DNA of 64,000 nucleotides from Hydrogenophaga sp. BPS33. GTDB lineage: Bacteria > Pseudomonadota > Gammaproteobacteria > Burkholderiales > Burkholderiaceae_C. Below the pieces are notes generated by a model. That model did no database searches. It worked only from the letters and a program-made list of their open reading frames with translations, and was not told where the DNA came from. Positions 42,507-51,688 of this stretch are shown here, piece after piece. The stretch is taken from NCBI RefSeq assembly GCF_009859475.1, contig NZ_CP044549.1:2294001-2358000 (forward strand), written 5' to 3'. The position numbers and the translations under genes were made by a program. Each line of letters begins with the position of its first letter. The first letter of the stretch is position 1.

Positions 42507-44186
42507 TCAGTTTGGCCTCGCCCCGACGGCGCGCCAAAACGTAGGATGTAATTTTATGACCGAGGCGGGCTTTAATGACCCCTCGCCAGGACTGTGTTCA
42601 GAATAGTATGACCAGTATTCGGGGCTGCCCGCGTCTGGTTTTATTCCAACCGCTCCAACACAATAAAGGCTGTCGAACAGGGTCAGTAAAAACTTAAAAT
42701 GACTTGGTTTCCCATCGTTGATGTGAGCGCGAGCGACCATCACAACTGGATCGCTTGATCCTTCATGCCGTAATAGGACGTCGTACAGCCATTCTCGAAT
42801 GCTTTCTTCGCTAAATTCACTAATTTTCTGCTGCACAGGGCGCCGAGAAAAGATCTTAATATAGTCCGCAACATAGGGATACATGCCAGACCATTCTTCT
42901 TGTAAAGAGTCAATTCTTTTTTGAGAATATGACCCCTCTGCATCATGTACGATTTGGGTGGATATTTGTCCACGATCTGATGCTCGAGCGATACATTCGT
43001 TAACGAAGATAATCGCATCTCTGGGGCGAAGGAATGTTCTTTGTATGAGGTAGTCTGAGAATGAAATATGCCCCACCCTTTTGGGGAAGAGTTCATCGAG
43101 TAGGATGGCGCGTGATGTATAGCGCTGCTTTACCAAATGTGCAACTCGCCTGTTTATTAATTCGATTAGTTGTGGTGCTCGCCAAGCAATCTTTAGATAC
43201 AAAGCTTCGTATTTTTCTGATTGGAAACCTGAGTCTCGCGTTGCGGAAATTACTCGTTGAAGTAAGTCTAAGCGCAGAGAGACAACGATTTTCACATTTT
43301 GAATTTGGCGAAAAGTTTTGACGGTCTCAATGAGTGCGCGAATTAATTTGTATTTCAACGGATCCTCTACCCACTTCGTGTCAAGATCATCGATGACGAC
43401 AAAATGTGCTTCTTGGTCATCTGAAAAAATCTCATCGGCGAGTAGTTTTATTACGTCAGACAAGGCTCTTATCTGGACTTGACTGACAACCCGGGATCCT
43501 CGCGATATCACTTCGAGCTTTTCTTCTGCCGTCAGCTTTTGGGATGCACCTGCTTCCAATTTGGCACCTAGTCCATTGGCTCCAAGCGATGCTCTTAAGT
43601 CATTTTCAATTTTTTCTGTAATCTCTTTAACTCTATACTCAGTTTCGTTCCAAAAATTTTCGCCCCAATCCCGCAGATACGTGATGGCTTGCTCTTTGGT
43701 TTTGTCTCGAGAAAAAATGTTGGTGAGAGAACTCAGAAAGGAGCGTTGCGAGGATTCATTGGTGATTTTGTATTTGTATTTCAAAAGTTCAACTGTCAAT
43801 ACGTGGCGCCATAGCAGTTGGTAGAATAAATCTAGATTCGCGCCTGCATTTTCAAAAAACCTCAATACCTCTGAATTTGAGAGGTAGCTAAGCGCCAGTT
43901 GTTCTGGTACAAGGTTTATGACATGATCCTCCCGGGACTCGAGGACCTTAATCAACGCGCTTTTGCCAGAACCAGTTCTACCAACTATTATTCTTTGTGG
44001 CGCAGAGCAGTCTGATAGCAAATCTATGTCGCCACTATCCACGAAGCATTCAAAGAGAAATTTTTCGTCAGATTCTGCAGCCGCCTCTCCTATTCGATCA
44101 TTGTTTTTGAATCTGAACGACGCACCAACGTCTTTTTTTCCATTGATCTCTTCCTGAATTTTGGCAATCCTGCCTATTTGCCCCAA
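42507..44186 (-). CDS. P-loop ATPase of the Sll1717 type, AT-rich, foreign-looking
   Basis: A 559-residue P-loop ATPase. Walker A is GRTGSGKSALIK near residue 69 and Walker B is VVIDDLD near 265; a sensor-like Arg region follows (VVSLRLDLLQRV). It resembles the Sll1717-like/KAP-STAND-related single-gene ATPases seen in defence islands. Codon use and base composition are clearly more AT-rich than all neighbours, indicating recent transfer. The frame has no early ATG; a TTG at 44186, inside the end of glnS, is the best start, since the recognisable domain begins only about 25 residues later. The function is not known; defence is an inference from context. Confidence 0.7.
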   Translation of the reverse strand: MGQIGRIAKIQEEINGKKDVGASFRFKNNDRIGEAAAESDEKFLFECFVDSGDIDLLSDCSAPQRIIVGRTGSGKSALIKVLESREDHVINLVPEQLALSYLSNSEVLRFFENAGANLDLFYQLLWRHVLTVELLKYKYKITNESSQRSFLSSLTNIFSRDKTKEQAITYLRDWGENFWNETEYRVKEITEKIENDLRASLGANGLGAKLEAGASQKLTAEEKLEVISRGSRVVSQVQIRALSDVIKLLADEIFSDDQEAHFVVIDDLDTKWVEDPLKYKLIRALIETVKTFRQIQNVKIVVSLRLDLLQRVISATRDSGFQSEKYEALYLKIAWRAPQLIELINRRVAHLVKQRYTSRAILLDELFPKRVGHISFSDYLIQRTFLRPRDAIIFVNECIARASDRGQISTQIVHDAEGSYSQKRIDSLQEEWSGMYPYVADYIKIFSRRPVQQKISEFSEESIREWLYDVLLRHEGSSDPVVMVARAHINDGKPSHFKFLLTLFDSLYCVGAVGIKPDAGSPEYWSYYSEHSPGEGSLKPASVIKLHPTFWRAVGARPN

Positions 44187-45997
44187 CTATCTTTCAACCC
44201 CGTCGCCCGGTTGAACACCGGTTTGCCCACCGCGTGATCCACCCGGTCTGCCACGAAGTACCCGTGCCGCTCGAACTGGAATTTCTCGTCCGGCTTCGCG
44301 TTCGCCAATGACGGCTCCACATACGCCGTCACGACCTTCAAACTGTTCGGGTTCAGGGCTTCGATGAAGTCCTTGCCGCCCGCGTCCGGATGCGGGTCGA
44401 GGAACAGGCGGTCGTACAACCGAACTTCTGCGGGCACGCCACTGGCCACGCTCACCCAGGTGATGGCGGCCTTGGCCTTCACGCTGTCCGCGCCGGGCGT
44501 GCCGCTCTTGGTGCCCGCGATCACCTTGGCGTGCACCTCGGTCACCTGGCCGTTCGCATCCTTCGCGCCCGCGCCGGTGCACTCGATCACGTAGCCGCCT
44601 TTCAAACGCACCACGTTGCCCGGGAACAGGCGCTTGTAGCCCTTGGGCGGCACTTCTTCGAAGTCTTCGCGCTCGATCCACACCTCCTTGCCGATCTTGA
44701 AGACGCGGTCGGGCGGTGGCGTCTGGCCTTCGGCGATGGCCGAGTGGGGCAGGGCCGGCTGGGTGCAGTCTTCGGTGTAGCCATCGCTGCCGAAGACCTC
44801 GGCCCAGTTGGTCAGCACCAGCTTGACCGGGTCGAGCACGGCCATGCCACGGTGGGCCTTGTTTTCGAGGTCTTCGCGCAAGCAGCTTTCCAGCGTGCTG
44901 TAGTCGATCCAGGAGTCGCTCTTGGTCACGCCGATGCGCTCGGCAAACAGCAGGATGCTCTCGGGCGTGTAGCCGCGCCGGCGCAGGCCGACGATGGTGG
45001 GCATGCGCGGGTCGTCCCAACCGCTCACCTTGTGGTCATACACGAGTTGCGCCAATTTGCGCTTGCTGGTGATGACGTAGGTGAGGTTGAGCCGCGCGAA
45101 TTCGTATTGGCGCGGTGGCGGGCTCTTCAGCAGGCCGCCTTCGCACAGGCGCGCGAGCAGCCAGTCGTAGAACGGGCGCTGGTCTTCGAATTCCAGCGTG
45201 CAGATGCTGTGGGTGATCTGCTCCAGCGCGTCTTCGATCGGGTGCGCGTAGGTGTACATCGGGTAGATGCACCACTTGTCCCCGGTGTTGTGGTGCGTGG
45301 CCCGGCGGATGCGGTAGATCGCCGGGTCGCGCAGGTTGATGTTGGGGCTGGCCATGTCGATCTTGGCGCGCAGCACCATGCTGCCGTCTTCGTGCTGGCC
45401 GTCGCGCATTTCGCGCAAACGCGCCAGGTTCTCGGCCGGCGTGCGGCTGCGAAACGGGCTGTCGACGCCGGGTTTGCCGAAATCGCCCCGGTTGGCGCGC
45501 ATCTGTTCGGTGGTCTGCTCGTCGACGTAGGCATGGCCGTTTTGCACCAGGTATTCGGCCGCGCGGTACATGAAGTCGAAATAGTCGCTGGCCTGGTAGA
45601 GGTGGGTGGTGCCCTGTGCCTGCCAGTCGAAACCGAGCCACTTCACCGCGTCGATGATGCTGTTGACGTATTCGGTGTCTTCCTTTTCCGGGTTGGTGTC
45701 GTCGAAACGCAGGTGGCAGATGCCGCCGTAGTCGCGCGCCAGCCCGAAGTTCAGGCAGATGCTCTTGGCGTGGCCAACGTGCAGGTAGCCGTTGGGTTCG
45801 GGCGGAAAGCGGGTGCGGATCCTGGCCGGGTCGGGCTGGCCGGCTTCCTGGTGGGCCGCGTCGCCGGGGCTGCCGGCCCAGCGGCGGCTCTGGTAGGTGC
45901 CTTTGTCCAGGTCGTTCTCGATGATCTGGCGCAGGAAGTTGCTGACCTTGGGTTCGCCTTCGGCGGCGGATGTGTTGGCAGGGTGGGTGGAGCTCAT
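44174..45997 (-). CDS. glnS: Glutaminyl-tRNA synthetase
   Basis: A 607-residue class I synthetase charging tRNA-Gln. Signature HIGH is PPEPNGYLHVGHAKS, and the KMSKS-like loop is VITSKRKL. The N-terminal SNFLRQIIENDLDKG and the C-terminal beta-barrel domains match the bacterial GlnS. The ATG at 45997 is chosen by domain fit. Its stop codon lies within the first codons of the AT-rich ATPase gene, so the foreign gene abuts this housekeeping gene with no spacer. Confidence 0.97.
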   Translation of the reverse strand: MSSTHPANTSAAEGEPKVSNFLRQIIENDLDKGTYQSRRWAGSPGDAAHQEAGQPDPARIRTRFPPEPNGYLHVGHAKSICLNFGLARDYGGICHLRFDDTNPEKEDTEYVNSIIDAVKWLGFDWQAQGTTHLYQASDYFDFMYRAAEYLVQNGHAYVDEQTTEQMRANRGDFGKPGVDSPFRSRTPAENLARLREMRDGQHEDGSMVLRAKIDMASPNINLRDPAIYRIRRATHHNTGDKWCIYPMYTYAHPIEDALEQITHSICTLEFEDQRPFYDWLLARLCEGGLLKSPPPRQYEFARLNLTYVITSKRKLAQLVYDHKVSGWDDPRMPTIVGLRRRGYTPESILLFAERIGVTKSDSWIDYSTLESCLREDLENKAHRGMAVLDPVKLVLTNWAEVFGSDGYTEDCTQPALPHSAIAEGQTPPPDRVFKIGKEVWIEREDFEEVPPKGYKRLFPGNVVRLKGGYVIECTGAGAKDANGQVTEVHAKVIAGTKSGTPGADSVKAKAAITWVSVASGVPAEVRLYDRLFLDPHPDAGGKDFIEALNPNSLKVVTAYVEPSLANAKPDEKFQFERHGYFVADRVDHAVGKPVFNRATGLKDSWGK

Positions 45998-46092
45998 GCC
46001 GCATTCTATTGATGTGGGCCATGGTGCTACGGCGACCCCCCGCGGGTTTTCCGCTATCGTGGCTGCTTCCGAAAAGGAAGAGGACCTCTCCC

Positions 46093-47373
46093 ATGAACAA
46101 CAACGAGAACCCGGATACCGTCCCCGCTGTCGAGCCAACACGCTGGGAAATTACCCAGGCCGAGGACGTGTTCCTGCCTTCGGTGCGGGTGCAGATCGGC
46201 TGGAGCGATGTGGAAGCGGCCGTGGCGCGCGGGGCGGTACTGCAGAGCGAGGCGCATGCGCTGTGGGCGTCGTGGGCCACCCCGGGCAGCCCGTTGCGGG
46301 TGGTGGCGAGCAGCGCCTGCGGCGTGCCCACGGCGGCTCAACTGGCGCAGGAGGATGCCGCCGTACCGCCCCTTGCGCCGCATCTCGCACCGTCCCAGCG
46401 CGCCCCACTGGACCGCGGCCCGGTCTTCAGTTTCACCAACACGCTGTATTACTTCGGTGGTCTGCTGGCCATTGGCGCGATGACGCTGTTCATGTCGCTG
46501 GGATGGGAGCTGTTCGGTGCCTGGGGCGTTTTCGCGCTGGCGCTGGGCTATTTCACCGGCGCCTTGCTCGTGGCCCGCAACCTGCTGCAGAAGGGCTTGC
46601 GAACACCCGCAGGCATTCTGGCCACGCTGGCCGTGTGCCTGGTGCCGCTAGCGGTGTGGGCGTTCCAGGTGGGCATCGGCCTGTGGCCCGATGGCGGCTC
46701 GGACAGCTACCGCGATTTCCACCACATCGTCGACTGGCGCTGGCTCATGCTGGAGTTCGCCACGCTGATCGCCGCCGTGGTGCTCCTGTACCGCTACAAG
46801 CTGCCGTTCATGGTGATGCCGGTGGCGGTGACCATCTGGTACCTCTGCATGGACGTGTCGCACATGCTGATGCAGCAGGCGGGCCTGGACTGGGAATTGG
46901 TGCGCGACATGTCGCTGGTGTTCGGGTTGGCCACCTGCGCCCTTGCCGTGTGGGTGGACTTGCGCAGCCGCACCGCCGAGAACGCCGAGGACCGGCAGGA
47001 CTTCGCCTTCTGGCTGTACCTGTTCGGCGCGGTCATGTTCTGGGCCGGCTTGAGCCTGCGCGAGAGCGAGTCCGAGTGGAACAAGCTGCTGTATGCGCTG
47101 ATCAACGTCTTCCTGGTGTTCCTGGGCGCGGCCATCGGCCGGCGCGTGTTCACGGTGTTGGGCGGCATCGGCGTGGCCGGCTACTTGGGGCATCTGGCCT
47201 ACCGGGTGTTCGCCGACAGCCTGCTGTTCCCGTTCGCCCTCACCTTGCTCGGGCTGGCCGTGGTGGCGTTGGGCATCTGGTGGCAGCGCAACGAGGCGCG
47301 CATCCACGCACGCCTGGCAGGCTGGTTGCCCGGGGCGCTGCGCCCGCTGGCCGAGGTGGCAGGCCGGGGTTGA
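46093..47373 (+). CDS. Large polytopic membrane protein of unknown function
   Basis: A 426-residue protein. The first 110 residues are soluble (WEITQAEDVFLPSVRVQIGW), followed by about ten membrane helices between residues 115 and 410. Short charged loops (DFHHIVDWRW, ESESEWNK) separate the helices. It resembles DUF2157-like bacterial membrane proteins only in layout. Start 46093 is preceded by GAGGA. It diverges from glnS. Confidence 0.7.
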   Translation: MNNNENPDTVPAVEPTRWEITQAEDVFLPSVRVQIGWSDVEAAVARGAVLQSEAHALWASWATPGSPLRVVASSACGVPTAAQLAQEDAAVPPLAPHLAPSQRAPLDRGPVFSFTNTLYYFGGLLAIGAMTLFMSLGWELFGAWGVFALALGYFTGALLVARNLLQKGLRTPAGILATLAVCLVPLAVWAFQVGIGLWPDGGSDSYRDFHHIVDWRWLMLEFATLIAAVVLLYRYKLPFMVMPVAVTIWYLCMDVSHMLMQQAGLDWELVRDMSLVFGLATCALAVWVDLRSRTAENAEDRQDFAFWLYLFGAVMFWAGLSLRESESEWNKLLYALINVFLVFLGAAIGRRVFTVLGGIGVAGYLGHLAYRVFADSLLFPFALTLLGLAVVALGIWWQRNEARIHARLAGWLPGALRPLAEVAGRG

Positions 47374-47395
47374 GCGGCCTGCTCCAGGGGCGGCA

Positions 47396-48391
47396 TCATT
47401 CGCTCTGGAAGACCCCCAGCCGGCGTGTGTTCTTTTCCCAGTACTGCGTGTCGCGCGCGATGAAGTCCGCGAACTGCGCGGGCGTGAGTGACGCTGTGTT
47501 TTCCAGGCCCTGGTCCCGGATGCGTTGCTGCATGTCCGGTTGGGCCAGGATGTCGCGCAGCTGTGCATAGATGGCGCTGACGGTGGCCTCGCTGGTGCCA
47601 CCTTGCGCCAGGATGCCGTACCACGCACCCTCGGGCAGGTGCTGCAGGCCAGCATCCGCCGAGGTGGGGATCTCCGGCGCCAGGCTGGAGGGTTTGGTGC
47701 CCGTCAGGCCGATGGCCCGCACGCGACCGGTGCGGATATGCGGCAGCGCGCTGGGCAAGGCGTCGATCATGAGGTGGAGCGTGCCGCTCATCAGGTCGAC
47801 CATGGCGGGCGCGCTGCCCTTGTACGGGGCGTGGACCACGTCGCCACCGATCTCCTGTTTGAAGATTTCCATGCACAGGTTGCTGGTCGAACCGGTGCCG
47901 GGCGATCCATAGCTGAAGCGCCCGGGATGGGCCTTGATCGTGGCCGCCACTTCTTTCCAGGTCCGGCCCGCGAAGCTGGGGTGCACGACCAGGACCATGT
48001 CCGTCAACGCCATCATCGTGATGGGCTTGAAGTCGCGCGCCACGTCGTAGGCGAGCTTCTTGTAGAGGTTGGGGTTGATCACCAGCGGCGAGTTGGACGT
48101 CAGCAGCAAGGTGTGGCCATCCGGCGCGCTCTTGGCGACTTCCTGCAAGGCGATGGCGCCGTTCGCACCCGGGCGGTTCTCGACCACCACCGGTTGTCCC
48201 CATGCCTTGGCCAGTCGGTCGCTGAGGGCGCGCGCCAGCAGGTCCGAGCCCTGTCCGGCGGCGAAAGGAATGATCAGCCGCACGGGGCGAGAGGGAAATC
48301 GCGCGCTGCTGGCGGTTTGCGAAAGCGCGGCTGGTGACAGAGACCAGGCGGCGGCGGCGCCCACGGCGCCCAGAGCGAGTCTTCGTTTCAT
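47396..48391 (-). CDS. Bug-family substrate-binding protein divergent from a CoA-transferase
   Basis: A 331-residue Bug receptor with a signal peptide ending near residue 25 (SPAALSQT). Family blocks FPSRPVRLIIPFAAGQGSD, VVVENRPGANGAIALQEVA and YKGSAPAMVDLMSGTL are present. It is read divergently from a CaiB/BaiF CoA-transferase across an 83-base gap with a palindrome, so the two probably serve one pathway: the receptor picks up a carboxylic acid and the transferase activates it. Ligand identity is unknown. Confidence 0.9.
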   Translation of the reverse strand: MKRRLALGAVGAAAAWSLSPAALSQTASSARFPSRPVRLIIPFAAGQGSDLLARALSDRLAKAWGQPVVVENRPGANGAIALQEVAKSAPDGHTLLLTSNSPLVINPNLYKKLAYDVARDFKPITMMALTDMVLVVHPSFAGRTWKEVAATIKAHPGRFSYGSPGTGSTSNLCMEIFKQEIGGDVVHAPYKGSAPAMVDLMSGTLHLMIDALPSALPHIRTGRVRAIGLTGTKPSSLAPEIPTSADAGLQHLPEGAWYGILAQGGTSEATVSAIYAQLRDILAQPDMQQRIRDQGLENTASLTPAQFADFIARDTQYWEKNTRRLGVFQSE

Positions 48392-48432
48392 GAAAGTTGT
48401 CTCCTCAGGTGAATGGAATGTTGTTTTGTGGC

Positions 48433-48452
48433 TTATCATAATGTTATGACAA
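48433..48452. promoter_or_regulatory. Palindromic operator between Bug receptor and CoA-transferase genes
   Basis: TCATAA-TG-TTATGA is a perfect 6-2-6 palindrome (48436-48449), extended to 8 of 9 matching positions per arm by flanking TTA/CAA. It is centred in the 83-base divergent gap. The form resembles operators of GntR-type (FCD) regulators, but no such gene is adjacent. Confidence 0.5.
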
Positions 48453-48474
48453 ATGAATGTGCAAGGAGTATTTG

Positions 48475-49677
48475 ATGGGTCTGCTGACGGGCATGCGGGT
48501 TCTTTCCATCGAGCAATATGGTGCTGGGCCGTTCGGCACGCAGTTGCTCGCGGGCATGGGGGCCGAGGTCATCAAGGTGGAGCAACCGCATGAGCAAGGC
48601 GATGTCTCGCGCCAGGTGGGGCCTTGGTTCGACAGGTCCTTGCCGGCATCGGCGCAAAGCCTGTTCTTCCAAAGCCTGAACTGCGGCAAGAAGAGCATCT
48701 CTGTGGATCTCATGCACAAGGAGGGGCGCCAATTGCTGATGGAGCTCGCGCCCTCGTGCGACGTGGTCGCCAGCAACTTGCGCGGCGACGTGCCGCAGCG
48801 CCTGGGCCTGACCTACGCGCAACTGGCGCCGGCCAACCCGCGTCTGGTATGTGCCCACCTGACCGGTTATGGCCGCGAGGGCGAGCGCGCCAACTGGCCG
48901 GGCTACGACTACCTGATGCAGGCGGAGGCCGGCTACTTCTCGCTCACGGGCGAGCCCGACTCGGCACCTTCGCGCATGGGGCTGTCCATCATCGACTACA
49001 TGAGCGGCGTGATGCTCTCCCTGGCCATCACCAGTGCCCTGTTGGATGTGCAGCGCGGCGGCGTCGGGCGCGACGTCGATGTGGCGCTCTTCGACGTGGC
49101 GCTGTTCAACCTGAACTACCTGGCGAGCTGGTACCTCAACAGCGAAGCCGAGACCGGGCGCCAGCCGCGCTCGGCGCACCCATCGATGACGCCGTGCCAG
49201 CTCTATCGCACGCGCGACGGCTGGATCTACCTGATGTGCAACAAGGAGAAGTTCTGGCGCAACCTGTGCGAGTGCCTGGAGCGCCCGCAGTGGCTTGCCG
49301 ATGCCCGCTTCACGGGGTTTGCCGAGCGCCTGCAGCACCGCGACGTGCTCGGGGCCATGCTGGATGGCGTGCTGGTGGAACGCGATACGGCCGAGTGGAT
49401 GGCGCTGTTCGCCGGCCGCGTGCCGGCGGCGCCCATCCTTTCCGTGGCGCAGGCCCTGGACTCGCCGTTCGCGCAGGCCCGGGACGCCATCGCGACCGTG
49501 CGCACACCCGAGGGACACGCGCTGCGCATGGTGCGCTCCCCCTTGCGCGTGGGCGATCCGCAGGATGTGGCGGGTGGCGCGGCGCCCACGCTGGGGCAAC
49601 ACACCGATGAGATCCTTCTCGGTGCCGGCGTGGACGCGGCTCGGCTGGCCAGACTCAAGGCCCTGGGTGTGCTCTAG
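48475..49677 (+). CDS. CaiB/BaiF (class III) CoA-transferase
   Basis: A 400-residue class III CoA-transferase. The N-terminal MRVLSIEQYGAGPFGTQLLAGMGAEVIKVE and the catalytic Asp in PGYDYLMQAEAG are diagnostic; RMGLSIIDYMSG is also typical. These enzymes move CoA between carboxylic acids such as carnitine, succinate, mesaconate or aromatic acids. The ATG at 48475 follows AAGGAG. It is divergent from a Bug receptor and ends 31 bases before the convergent lipoprotein gene. Confidence 0.9.
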   Translation: MGLLTGMRVLSIEQYGAGPFGTQLLAGMGAEVIKVEQPHEQGDVSRQVGPWFDRSLPASAQSLFFQSLNCGKKSISVDLMHKEGRQLLMELAPSCDVVASNLRGDVPQRLGLTYAQLAPANPRLVCAHLTGYGREGERANWPGYDYLMQAEAGYFSLTGEPDSAPSRMGLSIIDYMSGVMLSLAITSALLDVQRGGVGRDVDVALFDVALFNLNYLASWYLNSEAETGRQPRSAHPSMTPCQLYRTRDGWIYLMCNKEKFWRNLCECLERPQWLADARFTGFAERLQHRDVLGAMLDGVLVERDTAEWMALFAGRVPAAPILSVAQALDSPFAQARDAIATVRTPEGHALRMVRSPLRVGDPQDVAGGAAPTLGQHTDEILLGAGVDAARLARLKALGVL

Positions 49678-49708
49678 AGCGCGTTGCGGGCCTGCGTTGC
49701 GATGAAGC

Positions 49709-51598
49709 TCAGTACCGCAGGTTGAGCTGCATCACCGACGTGGTGCCGCTGACCTCGTTGCCCACCACCAGCAGCGGCTTGCCGTTGGGCGAACGCGACG
49801 CGGGAATGAACACCAGGCCTTCGGGGCCGAGGTCGCCAACGGTGGCCAGGTTCGCCGGATCGGGGTCGGCGACCCACTCATCGCGGGTGTTGAGGTAGTC
49901 CACACGGGTGGGGGCCGTGGGGTTGGTGATGTCGTACACCAGCACGCCGCCCATGCGCTCCAGGCCGATGAAGGCAAAGGTCTTGCTGCCGATCTGGCCC
50001 AGGGCAATGCCTTCGGGCTCGGGGCCCTTGGCGTCGCTGCGGCTGTCCAGGGCGTCGCCCTCGTCGTGACCGGAGTTGAAGTAGTCCGCACACGGCATGT
50101 TGCGCGCGCTGCCCAGCTTGCAGTCGGCGCTGGCGAGGAACTTCTCGATCTCGGCGCCCGAGTCCCAGACCAGGCCGCCGTTGGCGTTCCAGATGCTGAA
50201 CGAGCGCGCGCCGTAGCTGTAGAGCTTCTCGTACATCAGGCGGTCGCCGTTGACGTCCTGCACGCCCGCGCTGGTGAAGCGCAATGGCGCGCCGAAGGCA
50301 TCGGTCTTGTAGCCCTGGGTCCAGCTGATGTTGAGGCGGCCCAATTCGCCGTTGGCGATGCAGGTACCCGGAATGCCGCCCGCGAGGGCCCCGCAGTAGC
50401 CGAACACGGTCGGGTCGAGCAGGGCGCCGGCCAGGTTCGGAGCCCCGGCCACCGAGCGCAGTTGCGGCGGCACCGTGCCCCAGCCGCCGGCAGCGGCCAG
50501 CGCCGAGACCCGCAGTTCTTCGATGAAGCCCAGCGTGGGGTCCTGCGTACCCAGGTAGGCCGCGTTGCCTTCGCCCCAGGCGCGCGCATCGCCCTCGTTG
50601 GCGGTGACGAGGTAGGTCTGGCCGCCGGAGCTGTACGAGGCCATCGCATCGGGCAGGTACATGCCATGTACGCCGGCCCAGGTCTTGATGCGGATGGCGT
50701 TGTCGCGGTCGGACGCATCGAATTCGTTGCCAGCCACACCATGGTCCTTGTAGCCCAGCGGCAGGACGTCGGTGACCGTGGCGCTGGCGATGTCCACCTT
50801 GGCCAGGGCGTTGTTCTCCTGCAGCGTCACCCATGCGGTGGCGCCGTCGGCAGAGACCGCGATGTACTCGGGCTCCAGGTCTTTCGCCACGGTGGCGCCT
50901 GGGCCGTAGATGCGCACACCGGCGGCGCGCAGCGTGGCTTCCTGGCCGTTGAACGCGGTGAACGTGGCTTTGCGCTCCACCGGGGCCGCCGGATTGCGCA
51001 CGTCGATGATGCTGATGCTGCCCTCGGGGTCGGTCTGGTAGTTGTCGCTCGGCTCGCCCTCATTGGCCACCAGCACGGTCTGGCCGTCGGGTGTGAAGGT
51101 GACCATGTCGGGCAGCGCGCCCACGGCCACGGAGCCGAGCAGGGTGAGGTCGCTCGCGCGGTAGAGCGCCATGCGGCCCGGGTCGGTCTTCACGGCCGCC
51201 TGGATCGCCACGGCCACGATGCCGTTGTGCACCGCCACGCTGTTGATCGAGGCGCCGGCCAGCACGGTGGTGGCGTCGATGGCATCGATCTTGGTCGGGT
51301 TCGCCGGGTTGCGCATGTCGAGCACGTCGACCGCGCCGAGTTGGGCGTTGACCATGAACAGGCGCTTGCTGGCCGCATCGAAGGCCGGAATCTCGGCCGC
51401 GCTGGCCTCGTACTGACCGGTGCTGTAGCTGCCGATCTTCTCGAGCGTGAGGCCTGCGGGCGTGGCCTCTGCAACGGGGCCTGGGGCGGGTGTGGCCGTG
51501 CCGCCCCCACCACCGCCGCAGGCGGCGAGCACGGCGCTCATGATGAGCGAGACGGTCAGCAAACGGGGGGACGCGATGCGAGCGGACAGGGAGCGCAT
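49709..51598 (-). CDS. Choice-of-anchor I family lipoprotein (beta-propeller-like)
   Basis: A 629-residue exported lipoprotein. The signal ends with lipobox LAACGGGGGG (Cys at about 27), followed by a Gly-rich spacer. The body has repeated blade-like segments such as FTPDGQTVLVANEGEPSDNY (shortened), KDLEPEYIAVSADG and GPEPEGIALG, the pattern of the choice-of-anchor I / PhoX-associated beta-propeller family. Four Cys residues near 400-420 and 520-530 may form disulfides. It is likely on the outer membrane or in the periplasm. Function is unknown; some relatives are annotated as alkaline-phosphatase-like. Confidence 0.82.
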   Translation of the reverse strand: MRSLSARIASPRLLTVSLIMSAVLAACGGGGGGTATPAPGPVAEATPAGLTLEKIGSYSTGQYEASAAEIPAFDAASKRLFMVNAQLGAVDVLDMRNPANPTKIDAIDATTVLAGASINSVAVHNGIVAVAIQAAVKTDPGRMALYRASDLTLLGSVAVGALPDMVTFTPDGQTVLVANEGEPSDNYQTDPEGSISIIDVRNPAAPVERKATFTAFNGQEATLRAAGVRIYGPGATVAKDLEPEYIAVSADGATAWVTLQENNALAKVDIASATVTDVLPLGYKDHGVAGNEFDASDRDNAIRIKTWAGVHGMYLPDAMASYSSGGQTYLVTANEGDARAWGEGNAAYLGTQDPTLGFIEELRVSALAAAGGWGTVPPQLRSVAGAPNLAGALLDPTVFGYCGALAGGIPGTCIANGELGRLNISWTQGYKTDAFGAPLRFTSAGVQDVNGDRLMYEKLYSYGARSFSIWNANGGLVWDSGAEIEKFLASADCKLGSARNMPCADYFNSGHDEGDALDSRSDAKGPEPEGIALGQIGSKTFAFIGLERMGGVLVYDITNPTAPTRVDYLNTRDEWVADPDPANLATVGDLGPEGLVFIPASRSPNGKPLLVVGNEVSGTTSVMQLNLRY

Positions 51599-51688
51599 GA
51601 GGGTTTCTGGTTCGGGTTGAAAACCCTGGTTGTAGAAACCTCCGGTGACGCAACGATGACGGTACCGTGACAGATCCTGCGGCGCTCC

